Notes under the pieces: generated by a model
Database searches by the model: none
Told to the model about the DNA's origin: nothing
The model's input: only the letters and a program-made list of their open reading frames with translations
Position numbers and translations under genes: made by a program
Shown: positions 46,394 through 55,581 of the stretch, piece after piece
Position numbering within the stretch: position 1 is the stretch's first letter
Layout: each line of letters begins with the position of its first letter
Source of the DNA: Clostridium sp. Ade.TY
GTDB taxonomy: Bacteria; Bacillota; Clostridia; Clostridiales; Clostridiaceae
Direction of reading: 5' to 3'
Assembly (NCBI RefSeq): GCF_000498355.1
Contig: NZ_AVSV01000017.1
Coordinates: 1 to 64,000, forward strand
DNA length: 64,000 bases

Positions 46394-47047
46394 TTATTTA
46401 TTAAATACCTTAGGATTGTAGCCCCTATCAGTTACATATCCAGCCTTTGACCAAATATTTAACTTATTTTCCTTTGCATAATCTTGAGCTTCTTTTAATT
46501 CATTTAAGTGTTCTTTATCCTCATATATATATCCAACTCTTGCAAGACCATTCGCTACTAATGCTTCATTGAGCATTTCCCATTTACCATTATTATTATA
46601 ATAAATAAATCCTAAACGTCTTCCATATTTATCTGATTTTGATTTTCCATATTCTATATAAATTTTTGCTCCCTTTTTTAAAGCATCTTTTGTAAATTGC
46701 TTTGCCTTTTCACCAAATGGTTGGACAGGTGTATTAGGCTTACAAGTTTCTGGGGTATCAACTAAAAGAAATCTAACCTTAATCTCTTTATTATGTTCTT
46801 TTACAACTATAGTATCTCCATCAACTACCCTTTCAACTGTTGCCTCCTTTGTATTTGGAGGTTGATTTTTATATTGCTTTAAATTATATCCATTTGAACT
46901 GGAATTTGAATCATAAGCAGCCTTTTGCGATACAGTGTTATTATTTGTTTTATCCTTTACACTACACCCATTTAATATGATTGTACTAAATATAGAAACT
47001 ATTACTAATAAAGTTCCTATAATTCGTTTAAATCTATTATTCATCAT
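46394..47047 (-). CDS. Thermonuclease-family (SNase) lipoprotein
   Basis: The 217-residue protein has a lipobox signal peptide (STIILNGC, Cys about 28), an Asn/Ser linker, and a staphylococcal-nuclease domain (about 67-200): VERVVDGDTIVV, VRFLLVDTPET and DKYGRRLGFIY carry the conserved Asp and Arg residues. It should be a calcium-dependent nuclease tethered outside the cell. AAGGAG lies 9 nt before the ATG. Confidence 0.92.
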   Translation of the reverse strand: MMNNRFKRIIGTLLVIVSIFSTIILNGCSVKDKTNNNTVSQKAAYDSNSSSNGYNLKQYKNQPPNTKEATVERVVDGDTIVVKEHNKEIKVRFLLVDTPETCKPNTPVQPFGEKAKQFTKDALKKGAKIYIEYGKSKSDKYGRRLGFIYYNNNGKWEMLNEALVANGLARVGYIYEDKEHLNELKEAQDYAKENKLNIWSKAGYVTDRGYNPKVFNK

Positions 47048-47309
47048 TAGTTTCTACTCCTTTATAATATTTTTTTAAACTACATAATTATTATAAATCA
47101 ATTTAATTTATAAAAATTAAAAATATATTTAATCATTTTTAATTTTCAAATATATAATACCTTTACATTAAATAGAATAATATTACTTTATTAAAATATT
47201 ACCTTAAATTAAGTAAATTTTATAAAATTAATGCTAAATATTAAATAATATTGTATACTTATTTTAATCATTTTAAAAAAATCAAAAAAATACTAAGGAG
47301 GAAAAAATA

Positions 47310-48350
47310 ATGCAAGTTTTAATTGGAACAGGACTTTTATTATTAGTTTTAGGTTTATTTACATTATTTAGTTACAAAGCCCCCTATGGAATGAAAGCAA
47401 TGGGTGCATTGGCTGGTGCTGCATGCGCAAGCTTTTTAGTTGAGGCATTTCACTCAGCTTTTTTCGGTAGTATATTAAATATTGAATTTTTAAAAAAGGT
47501 TGGAGATTCAAATGGCAGTTTAGGTGGAGTTGCTGCTGCTATCCTTGTACCACTAGCACTTGGTGTTTCACCTATATACTCAGTATTAATAGGTTTATCA
47601 TGTTCAAGTTTAGGTATATTACCAGGATTTATTGCAGGATATTTAATGTCATTTGTAGTCAAATTTCTTGAAAAGAAATTGCCTGGTGGCTTAGATTTAA
47701 TTATTATAATTATATTTGCAGCACCACTTACTAGACTTATAGGTGAATTAACTACACCTTTAGTTAATTCAACATTATTAAACATTGGACAAGTATTAAT
47801 AGCTTCTGCTAATTCTAATCCAATAGTAATGGGAATAATTCTTGGAGGAATAATTACAGTAGTAGCAACTGCACCACTTAGTTCAATGGCACTTACAGCT
47901 ATGCTTGGACTTACAGGTGCTCCAATGGCAATAGGTGCATTATCAGTTTTTGGATCATCATTTTTAAATTTTATTTTATTTAAAAAGATGAAATTTGGAA
48001 GTAAAAAAGATACAATATCAGTTGCTATAGAACCATTAACTCAAGCTGATTTAATTTCAGCAAATCCAATTCCTATTTACATAACAAATTTTATAGGAGG
48101 TTCTCTATGTGGTATTATAATTGTTTTAATGGGACTTACTAATATGTCTCCAGGTACAGCTACTCCAATTGCTGGATTTGCAGTAATGTTTGCATATAAC
48201 CCTGCTTTTAAGGTATTATTAACATCTTTATTTTGTGTAATTATAAGTATATTTAGTGGTTATTTAGGATATTTACTGTTTAAAAATTATAAAATTCATA
48301 CAGCTGATGAAATTAGAAAAAATTCTTTAGAACCTGAAGAATTAGCTTAA
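47310..48350 (+). CDS. PTS EIIC-like membrane permease (PF13303 type), second copy
   Basis: The 346-residue protein has about nine helices. LGGVAAAILVPLALGVSPIYS and TGAPMAIGALSVFGSSFLNF match the same orphan EIIC family as the permease beside panE. No EIIA or EIIB and no metabolic partner are adjacent. AAGGAGGAAA precedes the ATG; it has its own terminator. The substrate is unknown. Confidence 0.75.
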   Translation: MQVLIGTGLLLLVLGLFTLFSYKAPYGMKAMGALAGAACASFLVEAFHSAFFGSILNIEFLKKVGDSNGSLGGVAAAILVPLALGVSPIYSVLIGLSCSSLGILPGFIAGYLMSFVVKFLEKKLPGGLDLIIIIIFAAPLTRLIGELTTPLVNSTLLNIGQVLIASANSNPIVMGIILGGIITVVATAPLSSMALTAMLGLTGAPMAIGALSVFGSSFLNFILFKKMKFGSKKDTISVAIEPLTQADLISANPIPIYITNFIGGSLCGIIIVLMGLTNMSPGTATPIAGFAVMFAYNPAFKVLLTSLFCVIISIFSGYLGYLLFKNYKIHTADEIRKNSLEPEELA

Positions 48351-48364
48351 AACATTTAAAACTA

Positions 48365-48393
48365 AAAAGGATGATAATATTATCATCCTTTTT
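48365..48393 (+). terminator. Terminator of the second EIIC-like gene
   Basis: The perfect stem AAAGGATGATAAT / ATTATCATCCTTT runs into TTTTATTT. Confidence 0.9.
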
Positions 48394-48436
48394 TATTTAA
48401 TACCCTAAAAATACATTTTAATTTTTAAAAATACGT

Positions 48437-48649
48437 TTATTTATAAAGAAAACTTATTAATTTAATAAGACATCCTAAAAATAAACAACCATATATCACC
48501 ATTAGCATTTCCAAATTAATAAAACCAAACCATGAATATATAAATATAAATCCAAGACCTAAAACTATAAGAAATTCAGATACAATATCAACTATAGAAA
48601 AACCTACTGACCTATTTTCTAATGACTTATTTTCTAATACTTTACTCAT
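48437..48649 (-). CDS. Small membrane protein, unknown function
   Basis: 70 residues with two hydrophobic segments (about 18-40 and 46-68) and a polar N-terminus. GGAGAGG lies 6 nt before the ATG. No family is recognised; it is monocistronic and convergent with the preceding gene. Confidence 0.6.
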   Translation of the reverse strand: MSKVLENKSLENRSVGFSIVDIVSEFLIVLGLGFIFIYSWFGFINLEMLMVIYGCLFLGCLIKLISFLYK

Positions 48650-49047
48650 AAAAAACCTCTCCTTTATACCATTTTTATATAGAGCATTTTTAAAATTAAG
48701 TATTTATTAAAAATCATACACATAAATAACATCAGACTTTTAATAATTGGCTATAATATAGAATTTTAAATGCTTTTTAGTAAACATAGTTTACTATAAG
48801 TATATATTATATATTTACAAATTCAACCAGTTAATCGTTTATTTAATTTAAGTTTAATAAATTTCTTTTTTTATTAATTAATTTTTAATTAATATATAAT
48901 TTTTTATTTAAATTTTATCATTTTGATAAATATATTTTATATCTTTTATTAAACATACTAATTTAAAAGTAATATTATTAATTTTGATATTTTTCTTTTT
49001 CATTACTACTACTTAATCCATTTATCCAAATATGATTAAATATAGTA
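48650..49047. other. Gene-free AT-rich gap
   Basis: About 400 nt without a supportable gene. A short inverted repeat GTAAAC-ATA-GTTTAC lies near 48781-48795. Nothing else is recognised; it borders the pepD pseudogene and may be decayed sequence. Confidence 0.55.
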
Positions 49048-49848
49048 CTAAAAAATATTTTTCAATAGTTCTATTAAAAATATGTACATTCTTTCTACCT
49101 ATTCTATATCCATATGCTCATTAATCGTATGAACATTAAATATGTTAGGTCCAAAACTTATTATTTCAATATCACTTGATAATTTTTCTTTAAATATTCC
49201 ACATTCTAATCCAGCATGCAATGCTGTTACTGTAGGCTCCATATTAAATAATTTTATATATATTTCTATACTTAAATCTTTTATTTTTAATTCAGAATTA
49301 TATGGCCACTCTGGATATTCTCCATTTTTTTAATTTCAAATCCAAAAGCTTTGCCCATTATATCAATCTTATTTATAATTTCATATAACTTACTTTTCAA
49401 TGAACTCCTTAAATCAATTTTAAAAATTATTTTATTGCTTTCTGTTTTAATTATTCCCAAATTTAAACTACTTTCAACTAATCCATTAATATCTTCGCTC
49501 ATTGTTTGAATTCCATCTGGTATTAAAACTAGGAAATCTATTACCTTATTTGTTATTTCTTGCGTAAATTGTTTTTCTTTATTTTCCTCAACATTTTGAT
49601 TTATATTAATAAATAACCCTTCATACTTATATTCATCCCTAAATATTTTCTCTATGTGTAAACATATTTTTTTGATATTATTTATTTCACTCTCGTTAGA
49701 ACTAATTATAGAACAGCAAAAGTTTGGTATAGAATTATACTTTTCTCCTCCATTAATTGAAATTATATTTATATCAAGTTGTTTGTTTAATTCAAATAAC
49801 AATCTTCCCATTAATTTATTTGCATTTGCTCTTTTTCTAACATTAATT
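49048..49848 (-). pseudogene. pepD: Decayed aminoacyl-histidine dipeptidase (PepD, M20 family), C-terminal half
   Basis: The minus strand encodes the second half of a PepD-type dipeptidase in pieces. It begins at RKRANANKLMGRLLFELN, with an in-frame stop just before, so the metal-binding N-terminal half is gone. The frame is lost at an A7 tract near 49325-49331; one extra A restores GEYPEWPYN. It resumes with ALHAGLECGIF and SFGPNIFNVHT. A TAG at 49099-49101 then interrupts the end, after which VERMYIFLIELLKNIF continues to a stop at 49048. Three independent lesions make it a true pseudogene. Confidence 0.85.
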
Positions 49849-49894
49849 TAATATTTATATTAATACCAAAAATTTTTAAACTTAAATATTTAAT

Positions 49895-50281
49895 TTATTT
49901 CAATTCATTTTTAGCTTTTTCTGGGATTTTTGATATATCTACTTCCTCAAATCCTTGTATTTCATTTGTATTTTCAATAGAAGGTTCTTTTACACTTACT
50001 TTTAAATATACATCTTTTTTTAATTCTTTATCTCCTAATGTAGATATATTGACCAATATTTTTTGTCCATCATTATTATATGCTGGCACATTGTTATATT
50101 CATAATAATGATCAATTACATTTTTATTATCTTCTAATCTATATGTTTCTTTTCTTTCACCATTTCCAACTATTTTTACATAATATTTCTCAGTACCTAT
50201 CTCCCTAAATTTAATTGAACATCCAGTTATTGAAAATATAACTGATATTAATATAAAAACCGTTATTCCTACTTTTCTCAT
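49895..50281 (-). CDS. YxeA-family lipoprotein (DUF1093)
   Basis: The 128-residue protein has a signal peptide and lipobox (FSITGC, Cys about 21). The order YYVKIVGNGE, then YYEYNNVPAYNNDGQKILVN, then a Lys/Val strand region and EVDISKIPEKAKNEL fits the YxeA family of small extracytoplasmic proteins. AGGGGG-type site upstream of the ATG at 50281; the frame extends five codons further without need. Function of the family is not known to me. Confidence 0.72.
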   Translation of the reverse strand: MRKVGITVFILISVIFSITGCSIKFREIGTEKYYVKIVGNGERKETYRLEDNKNVIDHYYEYNNVPAYNNDGQKILVNISTLGDKELKKDVYLKVSVKEPSIENTNEIQGFEEVDISKIPEKAKNELK

Positions 50282-50496
50282 AAGTATTTCCCCCATATAT
50301 TTAGCATTTAATATTTATTTATATAATAAATGCTAAATATTAAATTAGAATAAAGATTATATATAAAATGTCTTAAATAAATTAATTACATTATTTAATT
50401 TAAAATTTATTCTTATAAAAAATGATAAATATATAGCTAAAATATAAAAAAACAATCAAAGATAATACTGCTGAATTATTAGATAATTTATTTAGC

Positions 50497-50543
50497 TAAA
50501 AGGAGACTAAATTTACTCAAAAAACTTTTAGTCACCTTTTTTA
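50497..50543 (+). terminator. Plus-strand hairpin with T-run, no intact gene upstream
   Basis: The stem AAAAGGAGACTAAA / TTTAGTCACCTTTT, with one mismatch, leads into TTTTATACG. Just before it a short open stretch reads KYKKTIKDNTAELLDNLFS and a stop. This looks like the surviving end of a lost plus-strand gene, like the DUF3021 relic. Confidence 0.5.
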
Positions 50544-50557
50544 TACGTTTTTGAACA

Positions 50558-50592
50558 AAATAAAATGGCTTAAACCTCAAGGTTTAAGCCAT
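50558..50592 (-). terminator. Terminator of tRNA-Arg
   Basis: The stem ATGGCTTAAACCT / AGGTTTAAGCCAT is followed on the minus strand by TTTTATTTTGTTC. Confidence 0.88.
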
Positions 50593-50606
50593 CCTCTAAA
50601 CATATG

Positions 50607-50681
50607 TGGCACTCCCAACAGGAATCGAACCTGTATCTATCCCTTAGGAGGGGATTGTTCTATCCATTAAACTATGGGAGC
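50607..50681 (-). tRNA. tRNA-Arg(CCU)
   Basis: The 75-nt cloverleaf on the minus strand has acceptor GCTCCCA pairing with TGGGAGT, discriminator G and an encoded CCA. The anticodon loop CTCCTAA gives CCU, reading AGG. It has its own promoter and terminator. Confidence 0.97.
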
Positions 50682-50692
50682 TTACTATTTAA

Positions 50693-50721
50693 ATTTTATT
50701 ATAGTAATATAAATATGTCAA
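50693..50721 (-). promoter_or_regulatory. Promoter of tRNA-Arg
   Basis: TTGACA (50716-50721) and TAAAAT (50693-50698) are separated by 17 nt on the minus strand, 11 nt before the mature tRNA. Confidence 0.75.
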
Positions 50722-50744
50722 TTTAAATAGTAATATTTTTACAA

Positions 50745-50772
50745 ACAAAAAGATGACTTAAAGCCATCTTTT
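50745..50772 (-). terminator. Terminator of the P-type ATPase gene
   Basis: The stem AAAGATGGCTT / AAGTCATCTTT (one mismatch), followed by TTTGTTTG on the minus strand, lies just after the stop codon. Confidence 0.75.
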
Positions 50773-50775
50773 AAT

Positions 50776-53145
50776 TTATTGTTCAACATTTTTCTTTGTT
50801 CTTAATACTGTTACAACAGTTGCAAGTATAGGTACTGATAACGCAATTGCGCCTGCTGATATTAACCATTCCATTGGTGGTATCTTAGTAAGTGTAAATA
50901 TCTCTCTTCCTATTGGAGTAATAAATCCAAGAAGTATTATTCCCATCATTAAAGTCACAAGTCCAACTTTAAATGGTGTTATAGGAAGTGCAACCTTAAA
51001 TAATATTACAAGACTCACTCCTGCAAGCATAAGTACTGCAAGCGTTCTTGCAAGCTCTAATGATGCACCAAAATGATTATATGATATTACAAATGTTGCT
51101 GATACAAATATTGCTATAAGCACTCCGTTTGGAATACTAGCAGTTAATATTCTTCCTAAGAAACCTTTTTTAACTCTTTCTTTATTAGGAAGCATAGCTA
51201 AGAATAATGCTGGTATACCTATTGCACAACTTCCTATAAGTGAAAGCTGTATTGGTTGTATTGGAAATGGTAAAAGTAATACTGAGAATACAACAGCTAA
51301 AATTATTGAGTAAGTTGTTTTTGTTAAAAATAATTGTGCAACTCTCTCTAAGTTATTTATTTGTTGTCTTCCTTCAGCAACAACCTTTGGAAGTGCACTA
51401 AAGTTTGACTTCATAAGAACTAATTGTGATACAGCTTTTGCTGCATCTGAACCATTTGCCATTGCAATTCCGCAATCTGCTTCTTTAAGTGCTAATACAT
51501 CGTTAACTCCATCACCTGTCATAGCTACAGTATGTTCATTTTCTTGAAGTGCAATTACTAAAGCTTTCTTTTGATGAGGTGTAACTCTTCCAAACACACT
51601 ATATTTTTCAACTTCATTTTTAAGATCTTCCATATTATCTGGTAATTCTCTTGCATCTATGTAATTTTCTGCGCCTTCTACACCAGCTCTCTTAGCTACT
51701 GCAGATACTGTAACAGGATTATCTCCTGATATAACTTTTACTTTTACACCTTCTTCTTTAAAGAATTTTAAAGTTTCTGGTGCATCTTCTCTTATTATAT
51801 CTTCAATTAAAACTATAGCGGCTTCATTTATATCTGTTAAATTTTCATGCTTTAATGTTTCAAGATTTGATTCTGCTAAAATTAATACTCTTCTTCCTTT
51901 TTTAGCTTCATCTTCTACTTGCTTTTTAACATTTTCATATTTGTCTCCCATAACAATTTCAGGAGCTCCAAATACCCAAGTTCCTTTATCTTTTGTAACT
52001 ATACCTCCCCATTTTCTCTTTGATGAGAAAGGTACCTTTTCTACTATTTCAATATTTGAATCTTCTTTATATTTATCCAATATAGCTTGTTGAGTTGGAT
52101 TTTTGCTTGGAAGATTGTGTGAAATAGCTGCTAAAATATCATCTATATATTTATTATCATGCTTTGATACATTTTTTACATCTATAAGCCTTAAAGCGCC
52201 TTCAGTAATTGTACCTGTTTTATCTACACATAATACATCAACTCTCGCAAGAACTTCTGTTGCTGAAAGCTCTTGAACTAATGTATCATACTGAGAAAGC
52301 TTTATTATAGCAACTATAAATGTTGCACTTGTTAAAAGCACTAATCCTTCAGGAACCATTCCTATAATACCTGATACAGTACCTATAACAGCATCTTGCC
52401 AACTAGACTTTATAAATATAAGTTGAGTTGTTGCAAGCAATATACCAATTGGAACTATTAGTATTAAAAGCACTTTAAGTATTTTATTTAATGAATTTTG
52501 AAGTTCTGAATTTGTTATTTTAAACTTTCTAGCCTCATCTGCAAGTTTTGATGAATATGTATTTGCTCCAACTTTAGTTACTTTCATATACCCATCACCT
52601 GCAACAACAAAACTTCCTGATAAAAGTTTACTTTCTTGTCTTTTATGTATTGGATCTGACTCACCAGTAAGCATTGATTCATCAACTTCTAACTCATTAC
52701 CTTCATATAAAATACCATCTGCAAGTATTTGATCTCCAGTTTTTATATATATAATGTCGTCTTTTACTATTTCTTCTATTCCTATTTTTTTAAGTTTTCC
52801 ATTTCTAACAGCCATACAGTTTGCTTCACTTATAACAGATAACTTTTCAATTATATTTTTTGCCTTAACTTCTTGTATTACACCAATTAAGCTATTTACA
52901 ACTATAACCCCAGCAAATATTGCGTTCTTAGGTGAACCTGCTATTATTACTGCTACAGCAAGAACTAAGTTTAAAGCATTAAACATAGTAAAAAAGTTTG
53001 ATCTTAAAATCTGTAAAAATGTTTTTGATGGAGCCTTAGGTAGTTTATTTACATCTCCACTTAAAAACCTCTTCTGTACTTCTTTGTCAGTTAGACCTTG
53101 TATACCTTCATACTCAAATTTATCTTCAACCATCTTACATTCCAT
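50776..53145 (-). CDS. P-type cation-translocating ATPase (CtpE-like)
   Basis: The 789-residue protein has the actuator motif LTGESDP, the membrane motif GMVPEGLVLL, the phosphorylated Asp in CVDKTGTITEG, and the hinge GDGVNDVLALKEADCGIAM. About ten helices are split four plus six. It lacks an N-terminal heavy-metal domain and the CPC metal motif, so copper or zinc transport is unlikely. The sequence recalls mycobacterial CtpE, implicated in calcium uptake; the ion here is undetermined. Confidence 0.9.
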   Translation of the reverse strand: MECKMVEDKFEYEGIQGLTDKEVQKRFLSGDVNKLPKAPSKTFLQILRSNFFTMFNALNLVLAVAVIIAGSPKNAIFAGVIVVNSLIGVIQEVKAKNIIEKLSVISEANCMAVRNGKLKKIGIEEIVKDDIIYIKTGDQILADGILYEGNELEVDESMLTGESDPIHKRQESKLLSGSFVVAGDGYMKVTKVGANTYSSKLADEARKFKITNSELQNSLNKILKVLLILIVPIGILLATTQLIFIKSSWQDAVIGTVSGIIGMVPEGLVLLTSATFIVAIIKLSQYDTLVQELSATEVLARVDVLCVDKTGTITEGALRLIDVKNVSKHDNKYIDDILAAISHNLPSKNPTQQAILDKYKEDSNIEIVEKVPFSSKRKWGGIVTKDKGTWVFGAPEIVMGDKYENVKKQVEDEAKKGRRVLILAESNLETLKHENLTDINEAAIVLIEDIIREDAPETLKFFKEEGVKVKVISGDNPVTVSAVAKRAGVEGAENYIDARELPDNMEDLKNEVEKYSVFGRVTPHQKKALVIALQENEHTVAMTGDGVNDVLALKEADCGIAMANGSDAAKAVSQLVLMKSNFSALPKVVAEGRQQINNLERVAQLFLTKTTYSIILAVVFSVLLLPFPIQPIQLSLIGSCAIGIPALFLAMLPNKERVKKGFLGRILTASIPNGVLIAIFVSATFVISYNHFGASLELARTLAVLMLAGVSLVILFKVALPITPFKVGLVTLMMGIILLGFITPIGREIFTLTKIPPMEWLISAGAIALSVPILATVVTVLRTKKNVEQ

Positions 53146-53281
53146 TATATAACTCCTTTATTAAGTTGTGATTTTATATGTATTAGTTTAATTTACTAAT
53201 CTTAATTTAATCTTAAATTTTTAAGAATATATAATAAATTTATCCTTAAATCCTACTAATACCTTAATTTTTCAACTACTA

Positions 53282-53779
53282 TTAAAGTTCTTTTAAGTTT
53301 TTCTCCAACTTATAATACTTATGGAATTTTATATCTAAGTCATTTCTTTCCTTAAGTTTAATATAAAACTTTTTAGCAGAAATTTCACCTTCTGATTCAC
53401 CAGATATTATCCATCTTTTAATGCCATTATTTGAATTTATTATTTTATTTCCTATTTTGTTTGTGTTAAAATTCTTATGCAAAGGACTTTCTACTATATA
53501 AACATTAAAACCTCTTTCTGAAAGTTTACTCATAATTGGTATGTAAGAATTAACATCCTCATCATTCTTAGGATAAAATATATATCCTATAATACCTTCT
53601 CTATCTTTAGGAGTTAAAATTACTCCATTATCAAAGTTATTAACAGATACAAATCTTTTATCCACAAGATTTTCTACATATTCTCTATCAACCTGTGAAT
53701 AATTTATTTTTGAATATATAGATGTCCCTAAAAATAAAAGGACAATAATACTTATAAGAACGGGTTTTAATCTAGTCAT
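53282..53779 (-). CDS. Short alpha/beta-hydrolase-like membrane-anchored protein
   Basis: The 165-residue protein has one N-terminal hydrophobic helix (about 5-23). GIIGYIFYPKNDEDVNSYIP, then LSERGFNVYIVESPL, then WIISGESEGEISAKKF follow the strand-turn order of a dienelactone-hydrolase-like fold, with the nucleophile elbow G-E-S-E-G. It ends about 30 residues after the elbow, so the usual catalytic Asp and His are absent: truncated or non-enzymatic. AGGAGA precedes the ATG at 53779. It follows the Staygreen-like gene by about 40 nt and is probably co-transcribed. Confidence 0.65.
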   Translation of the reverse strand: MTRLKPVLISIIVLLFLGTSIYSKINYSQVDREYVENLVDKRFVSVNNFDNGVILTPKDREGIIGYIFYPKNDEDVNSYIPIMSKLSERGFNVYIVESPLHKNFNTNKIGNKIINSNNGIKRWIISGESEGEISAKKFYIKLKERNDLDIKFHKYYKLEKNLKEL

Positions 53780-53819
53780 ACTTATCTCTCCTATCTTATT
53801 TATATTATTGCCCAAAATT

Positions 53820-54575
53820 TTATAATCTCTCTACTTTTTTTATTTCTATTCTACTTGTTTTAATTAAAAATGTTATTTCATATTGTGATTCTTTATTGTG
53901 ATCCCTAAATAGTCTAACCTTTACATTATAATTTTTGACTTTACTATCATCATTTATTTCTTCTATCTTTATTATTTTTATATTATCTTTATAATATTTT
54001 TCCTTTACTTTTTTCTCATAATACATAGCTCTTTCAATATAAGGAAGCAAAAGAGTTATTATAATATTATCTTTATTATCACTGTATTCCTTACATATAC
54101 TATTTTCATCATCTTCTTTTAAATTTCTATCCATATAATCCTTTATTACCCCATAACATTCTATTTTATTAAATTTTTCTATTTTGGAATTAAAATAAAC
54201 TATTATTGGAGAATCTAAAAGCTCCTTGTTTTTATAAAAGAATTCATTATCTCCATATACAATAGCCTCTAATGCTAACTTAAGCTCTCTTCTAAAAATC
54301 ATATCCCTTACACTAGGATCTTGACCATCTATAGGCGGATCTATATGTAAATCCACCTTCAAAACATATCTATTTCCTATTTTAGTCCATTCTCCAAGTA
54401 CTTCATCTCTTAATGCAGTTATTTTATTATAAGCAAATTTTATACCTATATCTAAATATAACTCACCTGTTATGTCGGAATGAGTTAATGTATACAACCT
54501 TGGTATTATAGGTTTATCTTTATCTATATTCTCCATATAATTAACATTCAATTTATCTTTATTAAGAACGCTCAT
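53820..54575 (-). CDS. Staygreen (Mg-dechelatase) family protein
   Basis: In the 251 residues, positions about 20-165 match the Staygreen family: PRLYTLTHSDITGELYLDIG (26-45), LRDEVLGEW (55-63), IFRRELKLALEAIVYGD (about 93-109) and SPIIVYFNSK. Plant Staygreen removes Mg from chlorophyll a, and some bacterial homologues do so in vitro. H32, D34 and D57 lie in the most conserved stretches and are candidate active-site residues. An 85-residue charged C-terminal region is extra. No tetrapyrrole gene is nearby; its native substrate is unknown. It is followed by a hydrolase-like gene. Confidence 0.82.
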   Translation of the reverse strand: MSVLNKDKLNVNYMENIDKDKPIIPRLYTLTHSDITGELYLDIGIKFAYNKITALRDEVLGEWTKIGNRYVLKVDLHIDPPIDGQDPSVRDMIFRRELKLALEAIVYGDNEFFYKNKELLDSPIIVYFNSKIEKFNKIECYGVIKDYMDRNLKEDDENSICKEYSDNKDNIIITLLLPYIERAMYYEKKVKEKYYKDNIKIIKIEEINDDSKVKNYNVKVRLFRDHNKESQYEITFLIKTSRIEIKKVERL

Positions 54576-54719
54576 AAATTCTCCTATTTTATTATTTATA
54601 TTTTAAGTATATGTACTAAAAAAATCTTTAGTTCTTTAAAATTCCTAGAAATTATACTATACTTCTTTTATGGGATTTATTTCTTATTAAAATTTAAAAT
54701 TCAAGAGAGGATTGGTATT

Positions 54720-55448
54720 ATGCTAAGAACAATACTTTTCTATCCTGGAATAATACTTAGCCTAATTATCGCTCCTTTAGCTTTAATTAAAGTAAAATAT
54801 TTAGAGCATAAAGGAAAAGATAAAGAAAGAACTGAAGCTATATTTAAAATAACTTCTTCTTGGGCAAGATATGTTATGTGGCTTAGTGGTGCAAAGGTTA
54901 AAGTTTTTGGAGAAGAAAATATTCCTAAAGATGAAGCTGTTTTATTTGTTGGAAATCATCAAAGTAACTTTGATATACCTCTTATAATGAGTAGCATTAA
55001 AGTTCCTAAAGGATTTATAGCAAAGAAAGAGTTAGAAAAATGGCCAGGCATCAGTATGTGGATGAGATATATACGATGTGTATTTATGGACAGAAGTAAT
55101 ATGAGAAAATCTGCTGAGGCAATAGTTCAAGGTATACAAACCTTAAAATCAGGATATTCAATGGTAATATTCCCAGAGGGAACTAGAAGTAAGGGTAAAG
55201 CTGTAGCAGAGTTTAAAGCAGGTAGCTTTAAGTTGGCACTAAAATCAAAAGTTAAAATAGTTCCATTTACTATTAATGGATCATATAAACTTTTAGAAGC
55301 AAACGGAGGCAAAATAAAGCCTTCTACAGTGGAAATATATATTCATAAGCCTATTGATACAACTAAGCTATCAAAGGAAGAAATAAGTGAATTACATACT
55401 ACAGTAAGAAATATAGTAGTATCTGATTTACCAAAAGAGCAACAATAA
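54720..55448 (+). CDS. plsC: 1-acylglycerol-3-phosphate acyltransferase
   Basis: Makes phosphatidic acid at the inner membrane face. The 242-residue protein has an N-terminal hydrophobic helix, the catalytic NHQSNFD (H-x4-D, about 79-85), and the phosphate-binding FPEGTRSKG (about 150-158). AAGAGAGG precedes the ATG. Monocistronic. Confidence 0.95.
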   Translation: MLRTILFYPGIILSLIIAPLALIKVKYLEHKGKDKERTEAIFKITSSWARYVMWLSGAKVKVFGEENIPKDEAVLFVGNHQSNFDIPLIMSSIKVPKGFIAKKELEKWPGISMWMRYIRCVFMDRSNMRKSAEAIVQGIQTLKSGYSMVIFPEGTRSKGKAVAEFKAGSFKLALKSKVKIVPFTINGSYKLLEANGGKIKPSTVEIYIHKPIDTTKLSKEEISELHTTVRNIVVSDLPKEQQ

Positions 55449-55482
55449 AGAGGATGGACTTAATACTCCATCTTCTTTTTTA
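55447..55482 (+). terminator. Terminator of plsC
   Basis: The stem GAGGATGGA / TCCATCTTC is followed by TTTTTTAACATTTTT. Confidence 0.78.
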
Positions 55483-55581
55483 ACATTTTTATATTGTTAA
55501 CAGTTTTTTTGTTATATTTTTCATATTTTTCATTTATACTAGAAAATATTAATAAATTTTAAAACGGAGGTATGCCTTTTT

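Noticed and set aside
47450-47785. 111-residue minus-strand frame inside the second EIIC-like gene
   Set aside because: It lies wholly opposite a clear membrane-protein gene and mirrors its codon pattern.
49325-49331. Phase-variable A7 tract in an otherwise functional pepD
   Set aside because: The N-terminal half is missing and a separate nonsense codon lies downstream, so slipping the tract could not restore a working enzyme.
52754-53152. 132-residue plus-strand frame opposite the P-type ATPase
   Set aside because: Antisense shadow of a gene with intact conserved motifs; no ribosome site.
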